Below, piece by piece: positions 1 to 5,620 of a stretch of DNA of 6,609 nt. The notes below the pieces were generated by a model. It was not told the DNA's origin. It saw nothing but the letters and a program-made list of their open reading frames with translations, and made no database searches. Both the position numbers and the translations under genes were made by a program. The stretch is from contig CAYMGT010000042.1 of assembly GCA_964390115.1 (NCBI GenBank), positions 1 to 6,609 of the forward strand, given 5' to 3'. The DNA comes from JAIPJA01 sp964390115 (GTDB lineage Bacteria; Patescibacteriota; Patescibacteriia; Patescibacteriales; UBA12465). Each line of letters starts with the position of its first letter. Positions within the stretch are counted from its first letter, which is position 1.

Positions 1-11
1 AGTAAGATATA

Positions 12-17
12 TATAAT
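12..17 (+). promoter_or_regulatory. possible -10 box upstream of the gtrA-like gene
   Basis: A perfect TATAAT lies 15 nt before the TTG start at 33. The matching -35 element would fall outside the window, so only half of the promoter could be seen. In DNA this AT-rich a TATAAT arises easily by chance, so this is a weak call. Confidence 0.2.
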
Positions 18-32
18 ATTAATCATTAAAGC

Positions 33-485
33 TTGTTTTTTTCTCAAAAATACAATAGAATAAGATTTAGGCTCTTTAAATTAATGCCTTTTTTTAGAAG
101 AAAGAAGTGGTTTAGGTTATCTTTGAAGTATGTTATCTCAGGTACTAGTGCAACGTTTGCTCATATGTTAGCAATTTTTATTTTTTATGATCTTTTTTAT
201 TGGTCCATATTTATTTCCACTAGCCTAGCCTTTGCCTTAGCTTTTTCATTAAGCTTTAGTTTGCAAAAATTTTGGACATTTAGGAATTATCAAAAAAAAT
301 ATTTATCGCAAATTTCAGCTTACTTTGTACTTAATTTGGGTAATTTTTTCATCAATGGCTTTCTTATGGTATTTTTAGTCGATTCTTTAAATATTTATTA
401 TTTATTAGCCCAAGCACTGGTTTCATTTATCGTTGGTCTAAACAGTTTTTTTATATACAAGTTTTATATTTTTAAAGTTAAATAA
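33..485 (+). CDS. GtrA-family multi-pass membrane protein
   Basis: A 150-residue protein with four predicted membrane helices, at about residues 34-54, 58-77, 94-116 and 122-147, with a basic N-terminus (RRKKW, 22-26). This is the size and topology of the GtrA family. These are small membrane proteins linked to moving or flipping polyprenyl-linked sugars for cell-surface polysaccharide or teichoic-acid decoration. Two family-like features are visible: helix 2 ends in QKFWTF (78-83), and helix 4 ends in an aromatic/basic N-x3-F-x-YKFYIF pattern (137-147). The start is uncertain: TTG at 33 gives 150 aa, while ATG at 84 (residue 18) gives 133 aa and keeps the whole domain. Neither has a good ribosome binding site, and in-frame stops at 27-29 and 3-5 limit any longer version. 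It is followed after 5 nt by the next gene. The family is fairly certain; the sugar substrate cannot be told. Confidence 0.8.
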   Translation: MFFSQKYNRIRFRLFKLMPFFRRKKWFRLSLKYVISGTSATFAHMLAIFIFYDLFYWSIFISTSLAFALAFSLSFSLQKFWTFRNYQKKYLSQISAYFVLNLGNFFINGFLMVFLVDSLNIYYLLAQALVSFIVGLNSFFIYKFYIFKVK

Positions 486-490
486 ATCCT

Positions 491-958
491 ATGAATTTAG
501 AGGTATCAAAACAAAAAGTAAATATTAATACAGATAAATTCCTAAGATCTTTAGCTTGGGCACAAATTTTTGATAGGAAGCGACAAGTGCTAAGTTATGC
601 TAAAAGACTGGGTCCTGATTTTTATCCACGTTTACATTTGTATGTTGATGAAAATGAAAATAACTATATTTTTAATCTTCATTTAGATCAAAAAAAAGCT
701 AGCTATCAAGGTCATAGTGCTCATAGTGGTGAGTATAATTCAGATTTAGTAGCTAGAGAGCTTGATGTTATTAAACAAGCTTTAATTAGCAAAACTGGAA
801 ATAATAGACGGGGTGATAATAAGGAAATGTTATCTGAAGAAAAAATAAATGATGATATGAATTTAATTGGAAAAGGTGATGCTGGAGAAGATGCAAAAAG
901 GTTAAATTTAAAGAAAAATAAAAAGAAGTCTTGGTTAAACAAAATTTTTAAAATATGA
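491..958 (+). CDS. conserved-type protein of unknown function upstream of dnaG
   Basis: A 155-residue, soluble, charged protein with no signal peptide or membrane helix. Residues 15-95 look like one small alpha/beta domain. The most distinctive stretch is residues 64-82, a His-rich segment (HLDQKK, then SYQGHSAHSGEY) followed by a helix (DLVARELDVIKQAL). I recall similar H-x-D-Q...HSGEY segments in unannotated Patescibacteria proteins, but cannot verify this here and know no function. From about residue 100 the protein becomes low-complexity, and it ends in a very basic tail (LKKNKKKSWLNKIFKI, 140-155) that could touch nucleic acid or the membrane. The stop codon overlaps the dnaG start as ATGA, so translation of the two is probably coupled and a role tied to replication or primase is possible. 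No Shine-Dalgarno sequence is seen ahead of its ATG. Confidence 0.75.
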   Translation: MNLEVSKQKVNINTDKFLRSLAWAQIFDRKRQVLSYAKRLGPDFYPRLHLYVDENENNYIFNLHLDQKKASYQGHSAHSGEYNSDLVARELDVIKQALISKTGNNRRGDNKEMLSEEKINDDMNLIGKGDAGEDAKRLNLKKNKKKSWLNKIFKI

Positions 959-2739
959 GTCAAGCTGAAGATATAAAAAATAGACTAGATATAGTTGATA
1001 TAATTAGAGATTATATTCCACTAAAAGCTTCTGGGGCTAATTTTAAGGCCAACTGTCCTTTTCATAGCGAGAAAAGCCCGTCTTTTATGGTTTCACCGGA
1101 AAAGCAAATTTACCATTGCTTCGGTTGTGGTAAAGGCGGAGATGCGATCGGTTTTATAATGGAGATAGAAAATATTGATTTTTTAGATGCTTTGAGAATT
1201 TTGGCGCCCAAAGCAGGTATAACTTTGAAAGAGTTTAAAAAACAAGATAGCTCTAAAAGATCTAGGTTACTTGATATTATGAATTTAGCTAGTCGCTACT
1301 TTGTAAAATCTTTAAATAGCACTAAATCAGGGGATAAGATGAGTAGATATTTACTAGAGAGAGGGTTAGACCAGTCAAATCTTGAATATTGGCACGTAGG
1401 CTATAGTCAAAATAGTTGGGATGATCTATTGCTTTTTCTTTTAAAAAATTCTTATAGTGAAAAAGAAATCCTTAGTGCGGGTCTTATAAGCAGTAAACAA
1501 TCAGGTAATGGTTACTACAATCGTTTTCGTGACAGGATAATGTTTCCTATTTTTGATATAAATTCTAATGTTATTGCTTTTACAGGTAGGGTAAATCCAT
1601 ACGATACAGAGGCCTCAGAAAAAGGTGGTAAGTATATAAATAGTCCGGAGACAGAATTATTTCAAAAAGGTAAGGTTCTCTATGGTTTAGATAAGGCAAA
1701 GCTAGAAATTAGAAAGGAAAATTTAGCTATTGTAGTTGAGGGGCAAACTGATGTTATTTTAGCTAGTCAAGCAGGGTTTAAAAATGTAGTCGCTTCTTCA
1801 GGTACTGCTTTAACTAAAGATCAACTACTTTTGCTTAAACGCTATAGTGAAAACATTGCCTTATGTTTTGATATGGATAGTGCTGGGCAAATGGCAGCTG
1901 ATAGGGGAATTATAGAGGCTTTAGCTTTAGAGATGAATGTTAGAGTAATTGTTTTACCTCAAGGAAAAGATCCGGCTGAACTAATAGTTACAAAAAAAGA
2001 ATTATTTTTTCAAGCAGTTAAAGAAGCTAAATCAATGATGGATTATTATATAAATAAAGTTCTATTAGATTACGATATTTCTAAGATTGAAGAAAAACGT
2101 CAAGCAACAACTAAAATAATAAATATGATTTCTAAAATTGAAAATAAAGTGGAGAAAGATTACTGGCTTAAACAAGTAGCTAGTAAATTAGATGTGTCAT
2201 ATTCAATATTACGTGAAATGATTTCTAAAAATAAATCAAAAAATTATTTTTCAACTGATAGTAATAATAAATCTATTAATATTAAGGAGGTTAGGCAACT
2301 TAGTCGAGAAGAGAAGCTCTCTAATTTATGCTTAGCTTTAATGCTTAAATTTAAAGATATTATTTCTTACGCTACGTCAGAGTTAGATACAGTGTTTATT
2401 AGCAATGATTTAAATAAAGAGTTTTACAAGCAGTTAATTATCTACTATAATAAAGATAATAGTTTAAATTTTCAAAATTTTAGTAACTCTTTAGAGTTGA
2501 TAGATCCTAGTCTACTTAGCAAGGTTAGAGAGTTAGTTCTTATTGGTGAAAAAGAATTCTATAGTTTGCAATTTTCTGAAGCTAAGGCAGAGCTTATTAG
2601 TTTAATTGATGAGTTAAAAAAAATTAATAAATATATATTAAGAAAAAATCTGGAAAGAGAAATAGCTCACTTAGAACAAGGTGGTAATTTGGAAGAGGCA
2701 GATAAGTTACTAAAAAAACTGCAACAGCTAAGTTCCTAG
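955..2739 (+). CDS. dnaG: DNA primase DnaG
   Basis: DNA primase, which makes the short RNA primers for Okazaki fragments and works with the replicative helicase DnaB. At 594 residues it has normal full length. The N-terminal CHC2 zinc-binding domain carries C34, H37, C55 and C58. The RNA-polymerase core shows the usual blocks: LLERGL (133-138), FRDRIMFPI (191-199), YINSPET (227-233) and LYGL (242-245). The TOPRIM fold has the catalytic EG-x2-D motif at E262-D266 (EGQTDV), the metal-binding D306-x-D308 (FDMDSAG) and GKDPAEL at 337-343. The common EGYMDV reads EGQTDV here, but the acidic residues are kept. From about residue 430 to the end is a divergent helical region where the helicase-binding domain is expected. 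The start is fixed by the ATGA overlap with the preceding gene and by the zinc domain beginning close to the N-terminus. rpoD follows 28 nt downstream. Confidence 0.98.
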   Translation: MSQAEDIKNRLDIVDIIRDYIPLKASGANFKANCPFHSEKSPSFMVSPEKQIYHCFGCGKGGDAIGFIMEIENIDFLDALRILAPKAGITLKEFKKQDSSKRSRLLDIMNLASRYFVKSLNSTKSGDKMSRYLLERGLDQSNLEYWHVGYSQNSWDDLLLFLLKNSYSEKEILSAGLISSKQSGNGYYNRFRDRIMFPIFDINSNVIAFTGRVNPYDTEASEKGGKYINSPETELFQKGKVLYGLDKAKLEIRKENLAIVVEGQTDVILASQAGFKNVVASSGTALTKDQLLLLKRYSENIALCFDMDSAGQMAADRGIIEALALEMNVRVIVLPQGKDPAELIVTKKELFFQAVKEAKSMMDYYINKVLLDYDISKIEEKRQATTKIINMISKIENKVEKDYWLKQVASKLDVSYSILREMISKNKSKNYFSTDSNNKSINIKEVRQLSREEKLSNLCLALMLKFKDIISYATSELDTVFISNDLNKEFYKQLIIYYNKDNSLNFQNFSNSLELIDPSLLSKVRELVLIGEKEFYSLQFSEAKAELISLIDELKKINKYILRKNLEREIAHLEQGGNLEEADKLLKKLQQLSS

Positions 2740-2767
2740 TTGTGGTAGTTTAATTTTTTATATAATT

Positions 2768-4036
2768 ATGACAAAGATAAATAAAAAAACTGCTAAAGCT
2801 AAAATAAATAAAAAGCTTAGTAAAAATATAAAAACTAATAAAGTGACTAAAGTAAAAAACATTACTAAGAAAACTAAGTTAAAGACGCTTAATAGGAAAA
2901 AAGTTCTAAAAACTGTAAGTGAAGCTAAGGTAAAAAAAGTTCTAAAAACTAAAAAAGAAATAGTTAAACCTAGTGATGAGCAGAGACTAAAAGTTATTAG
3001 CAAGGGAAAGTCTAGGGGATTTATCACAGAGACTGAATTACTTTATTTATTTCCTGAAATTGAAGAGTATGTTTATGATTATGAAATTTTTTTAGGTGAG
3101 TTGCAGGAAAATGGTATTAGAGTTATTGAAGATGCTGGCAATATTTTACGAACTGAAGCCAGGGAAGAGGGTAAGGATGGTTTATTAGCAATTGTAGATT
3201 TATCAAAACTATCTGAAGATTCTATTCAAATGTATTTAAAAGAGATTGGTAAAGTAGCTTTACTCTCAGGAGCGAGGGAAGTAGAGTTAGCTAAGCGTAA
3301 GGAAAAGGGTGATAGAGAGGCGGAAAAGGAGCTTATTGAGGCTAATTTAAGATTGGTGGTATCTATTGCTAAAAAGTTTGCTGGAGCTAAAGGACTAAGT
3401 CTTTTAGATTTAATTCAAGAAGGAAATATTGGACTTTTTAGGGCAGTAGAAAAGTTTGAGTATCGTAAAGGTTATAAGTTTTCTACTTATGCTACTTGGT
3501 GGGTCAGGCAAGCTATAACTAGAGCTTTGGCTGATCAATCTAGAACTATTCGTATTCCTGTTCATATGGTAGAGACTATTAATAAATTTCAACAGGTACA
3601 AAGAACTTTAATTCAAGAATTAGGCAGAGAACCACTACCGGAGGAAGTATCAGCAGAAATGAATGAGACTTTAGATAAAGTTAGATATATTATTAAAATT
3701 TCTCAAGACACTATTTCACTAGAGACTACAATTGGCGATGATGAAGAAGATTCTACTTTGGAAGACTTTATTGAAGATATTAAAAATGTTGCCCCAGATA
3801 GAGCCGCTGCCCTACAACTACTACGTGATTACGTTAGAGAGATAATTATAAACCTCTCACCTAGAGAACAAAAAATATTAGAGATGAGATTTGGTTTAGT
3901 TGATGGTGTTGCTCATACTTTAGAAGAGGTGGGACAAGAGTTTGATGTTACTAGAGAGAGAATTAGACAAATTGAGGCTAAGAGTTTAGAAAAAATTAGA
4001 AAATTTAAAGATCTAGATAAATTAAAAGATTATTAG
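2768..4036 (+). CDS. rpoD: housekeeping RNA polymerase sigma factor (sigma-70, RpoD/SigA)
   Basis: Primary sigma factor that guides RNA polymerase to -35/-10 promoters. Its 422 residues hold all group-1 regions. A region 1.1-like segment spans about 70-115 and region 1.2 starts at DSIQMYLKEIG (151-161). Region 2 contains NLRLVVSIAKKF (193-204) and the -10 recognition and melting helix STYATWWVRQAITRAL (239-254). Region 3 follows IRIPVH (261-266). The region 3.2 finger is DDEEDSTLEDFIED. Region 4 has LSPREQKILEMRFGL (363-377) and the -35-reading helix-turn-helix TRERIRQIEAKSLEKIR (395-411). Region 2 lies close behind 1.2, with no large non-conserved insert. Unusual is a lysine-rich tail at residues 1-63 (25 Lys, one Glu, no Asp) containing KKVLKT twice. 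It sits 28 nt after dnaG, as in the macromolecular-synthesis operon. No Shine-Dalgarno motif precedes the ATG; starting further in would lose part of the lysine tail only. Confidence 0.97.
   Translation: MTKINKKTAKAKINKKLSKNIKTNKVTKVKNITKKTKLKTLNRKKVLKTVSEAKVKKVLKTKKEIVKPSDEQRLKVISKGKSRGFITETELLYLFPEIEEYVYDYEIFLGELQENGIRVIEDAGNILRTEAREEGKDGLLAIVDLSKLSEDSIQMYLKEIGKVALLSGAREVELAKRKEKGDREAEKELIEANLRLVVSIAKKFAGAKGLSLLDLIQEGNIGLFRAVEKFEYRKGYKFSTYATWWVRQAITRALADQSRTIRIPVHMVETINKFQQVQRTLIQELGREPLPEEVSAEMNETLDKVRYIIKISQDTISLETTIGDDEEDSTLEDFIEDIKNVAPDRAAALQLLRDYVREIIINLSPREQKILEMRFGLVDGVAHTLEEVGQEFDVTRERIRQIEAKSLEKIRKFKDLDKLKDY
2897..2950 (+). repeat. in-frame direct repeat inside the rpoD lysine-rich tail
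   Basis: The same 18 bases occur at 2897-2914 and 2933-2950, exactly 36 nt (12 codons) apart, and both encode KKVLKT (residues 44-49 and 56-61). The identity at DNA level, including the CTA and ACT codons, points to a recent short tandem duplication or slippage in low-complexity A-rich DNA. Confidence 0.7.
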
Positions 4037-4038
4037 GA
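4035..4038 (+). promoter_or_regulatory. ribosome binding site for the exported-protein gene, overlapping the rpoD stop
   Basis: AGGA overlaps the TAG stop codon of rpoD and lies 8 nt before the ATG at 4047. It is the clearest Shine-Dalgarno-like site in the window, and its position suggests that ribosomes finishing rpoD can re-initiate on the next gene. Confidence 0.45.
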
Positions 4039-4046
4039 TTTAAATA

Positions 4047-4661
4047 ATGTTTAAAAGTACTTACAAATTAATAGTTATTTTTTTTATTATTTTTTTAATT
4101 TTTCCAATTACTACCCTGGCTTGGACTTGGCAAGATATCTTTGTTTCTGAGAAAAATAATGATTTATTTTGCGGTAATTATTTAAGCTCTCAACAAAAAG
4201 ATGTGGTAGAAAGCAAATATGATAGTTGGAGTGATGCTATTAACGAAAATGATTTAGATATAGTATTAAGAGATGAGGTGAATTTTAAGTTAAATGAAGA
4301 GGAGGCTAATTACATGTTAAGTTATCATGTAGAAAATTGTCATGATCCTTATTTTTCCAGTGCTAAATTTGATTTTAAGAAAGATTTTATTAGACTAGAA
4401 GGTTATCTTTTAAAACCTTTAAATGGGAGTTTTAGTTTAGATTTTATTGTTTATGAGAAGGATAATGGTTTAGAGTTAGAAGTATTGAAGACAAAATATA
4501 GAAATGTAACAGTTCCAAATTTTTTAATAAATAAAGTTATAAGTAAGTCTTTTAAACCCTTTACTGCTACTATAGATAACTATATGAGTTCTCAAGGTAA
4601 CGAAGTAAGTAAATTGAGTTTCCACTTAGATGAGGACTCGCTTAGCTTGCATATAAGATAA
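4047..4661 (+). CDS. exported protein of unknown function at the end of the rpoD operon
   Basis: A 204-residue protein that begins with a classical signal sequence: basic start (MFKSTYK), hydrophobic core at about residues 8-21 and a plausible signal-peptidase cut after TLA (A25). The mature part is acidic and beta-rich, with two cysteines (C42, C98) that could form a disulfide. Its centre alternates short strands and polar turns (FDFKKDFIRLEGYLLKPL, then SFSLDFIVYE and GLELEVLKTKY). A VPNFLINKVISKSFKPF segment follows. This pattern loosely recalls lipid-binding or YpmS/DUF2993-like exported proteins with N-[YL]-L helix, paired strands and P-x-x-L-[IL]; that is a resemblance of layout only, not an identification. 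It starts 10 nt after rpoD and so is probably co-transcribed, an odd partner for primase and sigma factor. The operon appears to end here, because a tRNA promoter begins 9 nt after the stop. I see no terminator of its own. Confidence 0.8.
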   Translation: MFKSTYKLIVIFFIIFLIFPITTLAWTWQDIFVSEKNNDLFCGNYLSSQQKDVVESKYDSWSDAINENDLDIVLRDEVNFKLNEEEANYMLSYHVENCHDPYFSSAKFDFKKDFIRLEGYLLKPLNGSFSLDFIVYEKDNGLELEVLKTKYRNVTVPNFLINKVISKSFKPFTATIDNYMSSQGNEVSKLSFHLDEDSLSLHIR

Positions 4662-4670
4662 TTAGCTGTC

Positions 4671-4699
4671 TTGACACTGTTTCTTTATTAATTTATTAT
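4671..4699 (+). promoter_or_regulatory. sigma-70 promoter of tRNA-Asn
   Basis: A perfect -35 box TTGACA (4671-4676) and a near-perfect -10 box TATTAT (4694-4699) are separated by the ideal 17 nt. Transcription would begin around 4706, giving a 5' leader of about 20 nt that RNase P would remove before the tRNA at 4729. This is the strongest promoter in the window and fits recognition by the RpoD encoded just upstream. Confidence 0.8.
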
Positions 4700-4728
4700 G
4701 TAATTATACTTAAATAAGTATTTAATTT

Positions 4729-4800
4729 TCCCGGGTGGCGCAGCGGTAGCGCAACTGGCTGTTAACCAGTGGGTCGTCGGTTCGAATCCGACCCCGGGAG
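4729..4800 (+). tRNA. tRNA-Asn (anticodon GTT)
   Basis: A complete 72-nt cloverleaf. The acceptor stem TCCCGGG (4729-4735) pairs perfectly with CCCGGGA (4793-4799). The D stem GCGC/GCGC (4738-4741 with 4749-4752) encloses loop AGCGGTA. The anticodon stem ACTGG/CCAGT (4754-4758 with 4766-4770) encloses loop CTGTTAA, with anticodon GTT at 4761-4763. The variable loop is GGGTC. The T stem GTCGG/CCGAC (4776-4780 with 4788-4792) encloses the standard loop TTCGAAT. The discriminator base is G (4800), as in bacterial tRNA-Asn. The next bases are CAT, so the 3' CCA is not encoded and must be added by a tRNA nucleotidyltransferase. It has its own promoter and terminator. It decodes AAU and AAC, very frequent codons in this AT-rich genome. 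Confidence 0.98.
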
Positions 4801-4809
4801 CATATTGAC

Positions 4810-4838
4810 AAAAGTATACCAATAGGGTATGCTTTTTT
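4810..4838 (+). terminator. intrinsic terminator of tRNA-Asn
   Basis: The 11-nt arm AAAAGTATACC (4810-4820) pairs with GGTATGCTTTT (4826-4836) with one T-G wobble around a 5-nt loop. The T-run continues to 4838. It begins 9 nt after the tRNA 3' end, so it should close the tRNA transcript. Confidence 0.85.
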
Positions 4839-4857
4839 AATACTTAAAATTAGTATT
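4839..4857. other. short inverted repeat upstream of the putative lipoprotein gene
   Basis: AATACT (4839-4844) and AGTATT (4852-4857) are perfect inverted copies around a 7-nt AT-only spacer, 24 nt before the ATG at 4882. It could be an operator or a weak RNA hairpin, but such 6-bp AT-rich repeats are common by chance. No convincing promoter is visible in the 43 nt between the tRNA terminator and the gene. Confidence 0.2.
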
Positions 4858-4881
4858 CACGAACCTTTTAAAAATATAGAG

Positions 4882-5379
4882 ATGAAAAAATCAGCGAACG
4901 TTTTAATTATGGCTATTGTGGCCTTGTGTTTTTCCTGTTCCAATACTCAGTATAAGGAGTATAATTTTCAAATTGAGAATCACGCTTCTTTTGAAAGCAT
5001 TATTTCAAGTTTTAATAATAACCTGGAGGAAGATTTGTTTCCTTACAAAGAAAGAAGTGGAGAAATAGAAACGGCTATCTTATTTGATGTTAGACGTGAC
5101 TATAGTAATGGAGATGTTTATTACTATACATTTGACGAAATATTAAAAGAGATGAGGGATAATAATTGTCGTTCAGCCGACTTAAAAGAATTGATGTTTT
5201 TCTATAAAAAGTATTCGCAGAGAGATATAACGCTGTTTATTTTTGGTGACAGAACTAAAAGGGTGTCTGAACCTAGTTTTGGTTTTCCTGTAGCTGAATT
5301 TAAAGATAACAAATTAACGATGTATCATGGTTATGATTGCTATGAATGCGACTGTAAATTCTTAGGCATTAAGGAATAA
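4882..5379 (+). CDS. putative small lipoprotein of unknown function (gene A downstream of tRNA-Asn)
   Basis: A 165-residue protein with an N-terminal export signal: KK at 2-3, hydrophobic core at 7-15, then a cysteine at position 19 after FS. C19 is the probable lipid-attachment site, making this a membrane-anchored, surface-exposed protein. The lipobox is poor, since the -3 residue is C16 rather than Leu/Val/Ile, so plain signal-peptide cleavage or simple anchoring is also possible. The rest is acidic, with helices (FESIISSFNNNLEED, FDEILKEM, LKELMFFYKKY), a strand-turn block (DITLFIFGDRTKRV) and a C-terminal cysteine cluster C153-x2-C156-x-C158. I do not recognise the fold. The cluster could be a disulfide or metal site, with C96 as a possible partner. 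No Shine-Dalgarno motif precedes the ATG. Its own intrinsic terminator follows at 5416-5454, so it is transcribed alone or by read-through from the tRNA. Confidence 0.75.
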   Translation: MKKSANVLIMAIVALCFSCSNTQYKEYNFQIENHASFESIISSFNNNLEEDLFPYKERSGEIETAILFDVRRDYSNGDVYYYTFDEILKEMRDNNCRSADLKELMFFYKKYSQRDITLFIFGDRTKRVSEPSFGFPVAEFKDNKLTMYHGYDCYECDCKFLGIKE

Positions 5380-5381
5380 CA

Positions 5382-5406
5382 ATTTACGGTTATCATTGTC
5401 GTAAAT
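5382..5406. other. hairpin just after the putative lipoprotein gene
   Basis: ATTTACG (5382-5388) and CGTAAAT (5400-5406) are perfect inverted copies around an 11-nt loop, starting 3 nt after the stop codon. No T-run follows, so it is not a terminator by itself; it may protect the mRNA 3' end. The true terminator comes next. Confidence 0.4.
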
Positions 5407-5415
5407 GGGAATTAT

Positions 5416-5454
5416 AAAGGACTCAGTTTTAAACAATTAATTTTGAGTCTTTTT
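5416..5454 (+). terminator. intrinsic terminator of the putative lipoprotein gene
   Basis: The arm AAAGGACTCA (5416-5425) pairs with TGAGTCTTTT (5444-5453), with one G-T wobble, around an 18-nt AT-rich loop. The 3' arm merges into a T-run (5450-5455). It is positioned 37 nt after the stop codon. Confidence 0.75.
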
Positions 5455-5472
5455 TATTTACATAAAGCAACT

Positions 5473-5503
5473 TTGGTTCGAACATCGTCCGTCCCCCCGA
5501 GCA
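5473..5503 (+). repeat. tRNA-3'-end-like repeat, copy 1
   Basis: This 31-nt block matches 6533-6563 at 26 of 31 positions without gaps. Identical parts are TTGGTTC (5473-5479), AACATCGTCC (5481-5490) and CCCCGAGCA (5495-5503). The differences are base 5480 and the four bases 5491-5494. GGTTCGAAC looks like a tRNA T-loop, and CCCCGAGCA like an acceptor 3' strand with discriminator. The spacing between them is 12 nt rather than the 5 needed, and the T-stem cannot pair, so it is not a tRNA. It lies between two terminators, after gene A and before gene B, and is GC-richer than its surroundings. Confidence 0.8.
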
Positions 5504-5506
5504 TCG

Positions 5507-5537
5507 AAAAATATGGCTTATTTTAGTCATATTTTTT
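5507..5537 (+). terminator. terminator-like hairpin attached to repeat copy 1
   Basis: AAAAATATG (5507-5515) pairs with CATATTTTT (5528-5536). A G-T and two further pairs (5516-5518 with 5525-5527) close a 6-nt loop, and the 3' arm is itself a T-run. It follows the 31-nt repeat by 3 nt. Its loop segment TATTTTAG (5519-5526) is at the same distance from the repeat start as in copy 2. Confidence 0.7.
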
Positions 5538-5620
5538 ATTATATAAAATGTAAATTCTAGTAAGGTTTTAAAATAACATTTTTTATAATATACTTTTAAT
5601 ATAATAATTATAAATAAAAT

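Noticed and set aside
956..958. TGA read as glycine (code 25).
   Set aside because: This TGA ends the 155-aa gene exactly in an ATGA overlap with dnaG, and no in-frame TGA interrupts dnaG, rpoD or the other genes.
721..963. Minus-strand open frame opposite the end of the 155-aa gene.
   Set aside because: Phe/Ser/Leu-rich low-complexity product antisense to a charged coding tail, without a ribosome binding site or promoter.
2761..2766. TATAAT directly before rpoD as an internal promoter.
   Set aside because: The start of transcription would fall at about 2773, downstream of the ATG at 2768, and there is no -35 box at a proper distance.
2758..3027. Minus-strand open frame opposite the start of rpoD, giving a hydrophobic Phe/Leu-rich peptide.
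   Set aside because: It is the mirror of the lysine-rich (AAA-rich) codons of rpoD read backwards as TTT; its composition is explained by that alone.
3410..3601. Minus-strand 63-aa open frame inside rpoD.
   Set aside because: It lies fully antisense to the conserved region 2-3 coding sequence of rpoD; no family features.
4801..4803. Encoded CCA end for tRNA-Asn.
   Set aside because: The three bases after the discriminator G are CAT, so CCA is not encoded.
5473..5503. Repeat copy 1 (and copy 2 at 6533-6563) as a tRNA gene or tRNA pseudogene.
   Set aside because: Only T-loop-like and acceptor-like pieces are present. The spacing between them is 12 nt instead of 5, the T stem cannot pair, and upstream lies a terminator (copy 1) or the end of a gene (copy 2) rather than a D or anticodon arm.
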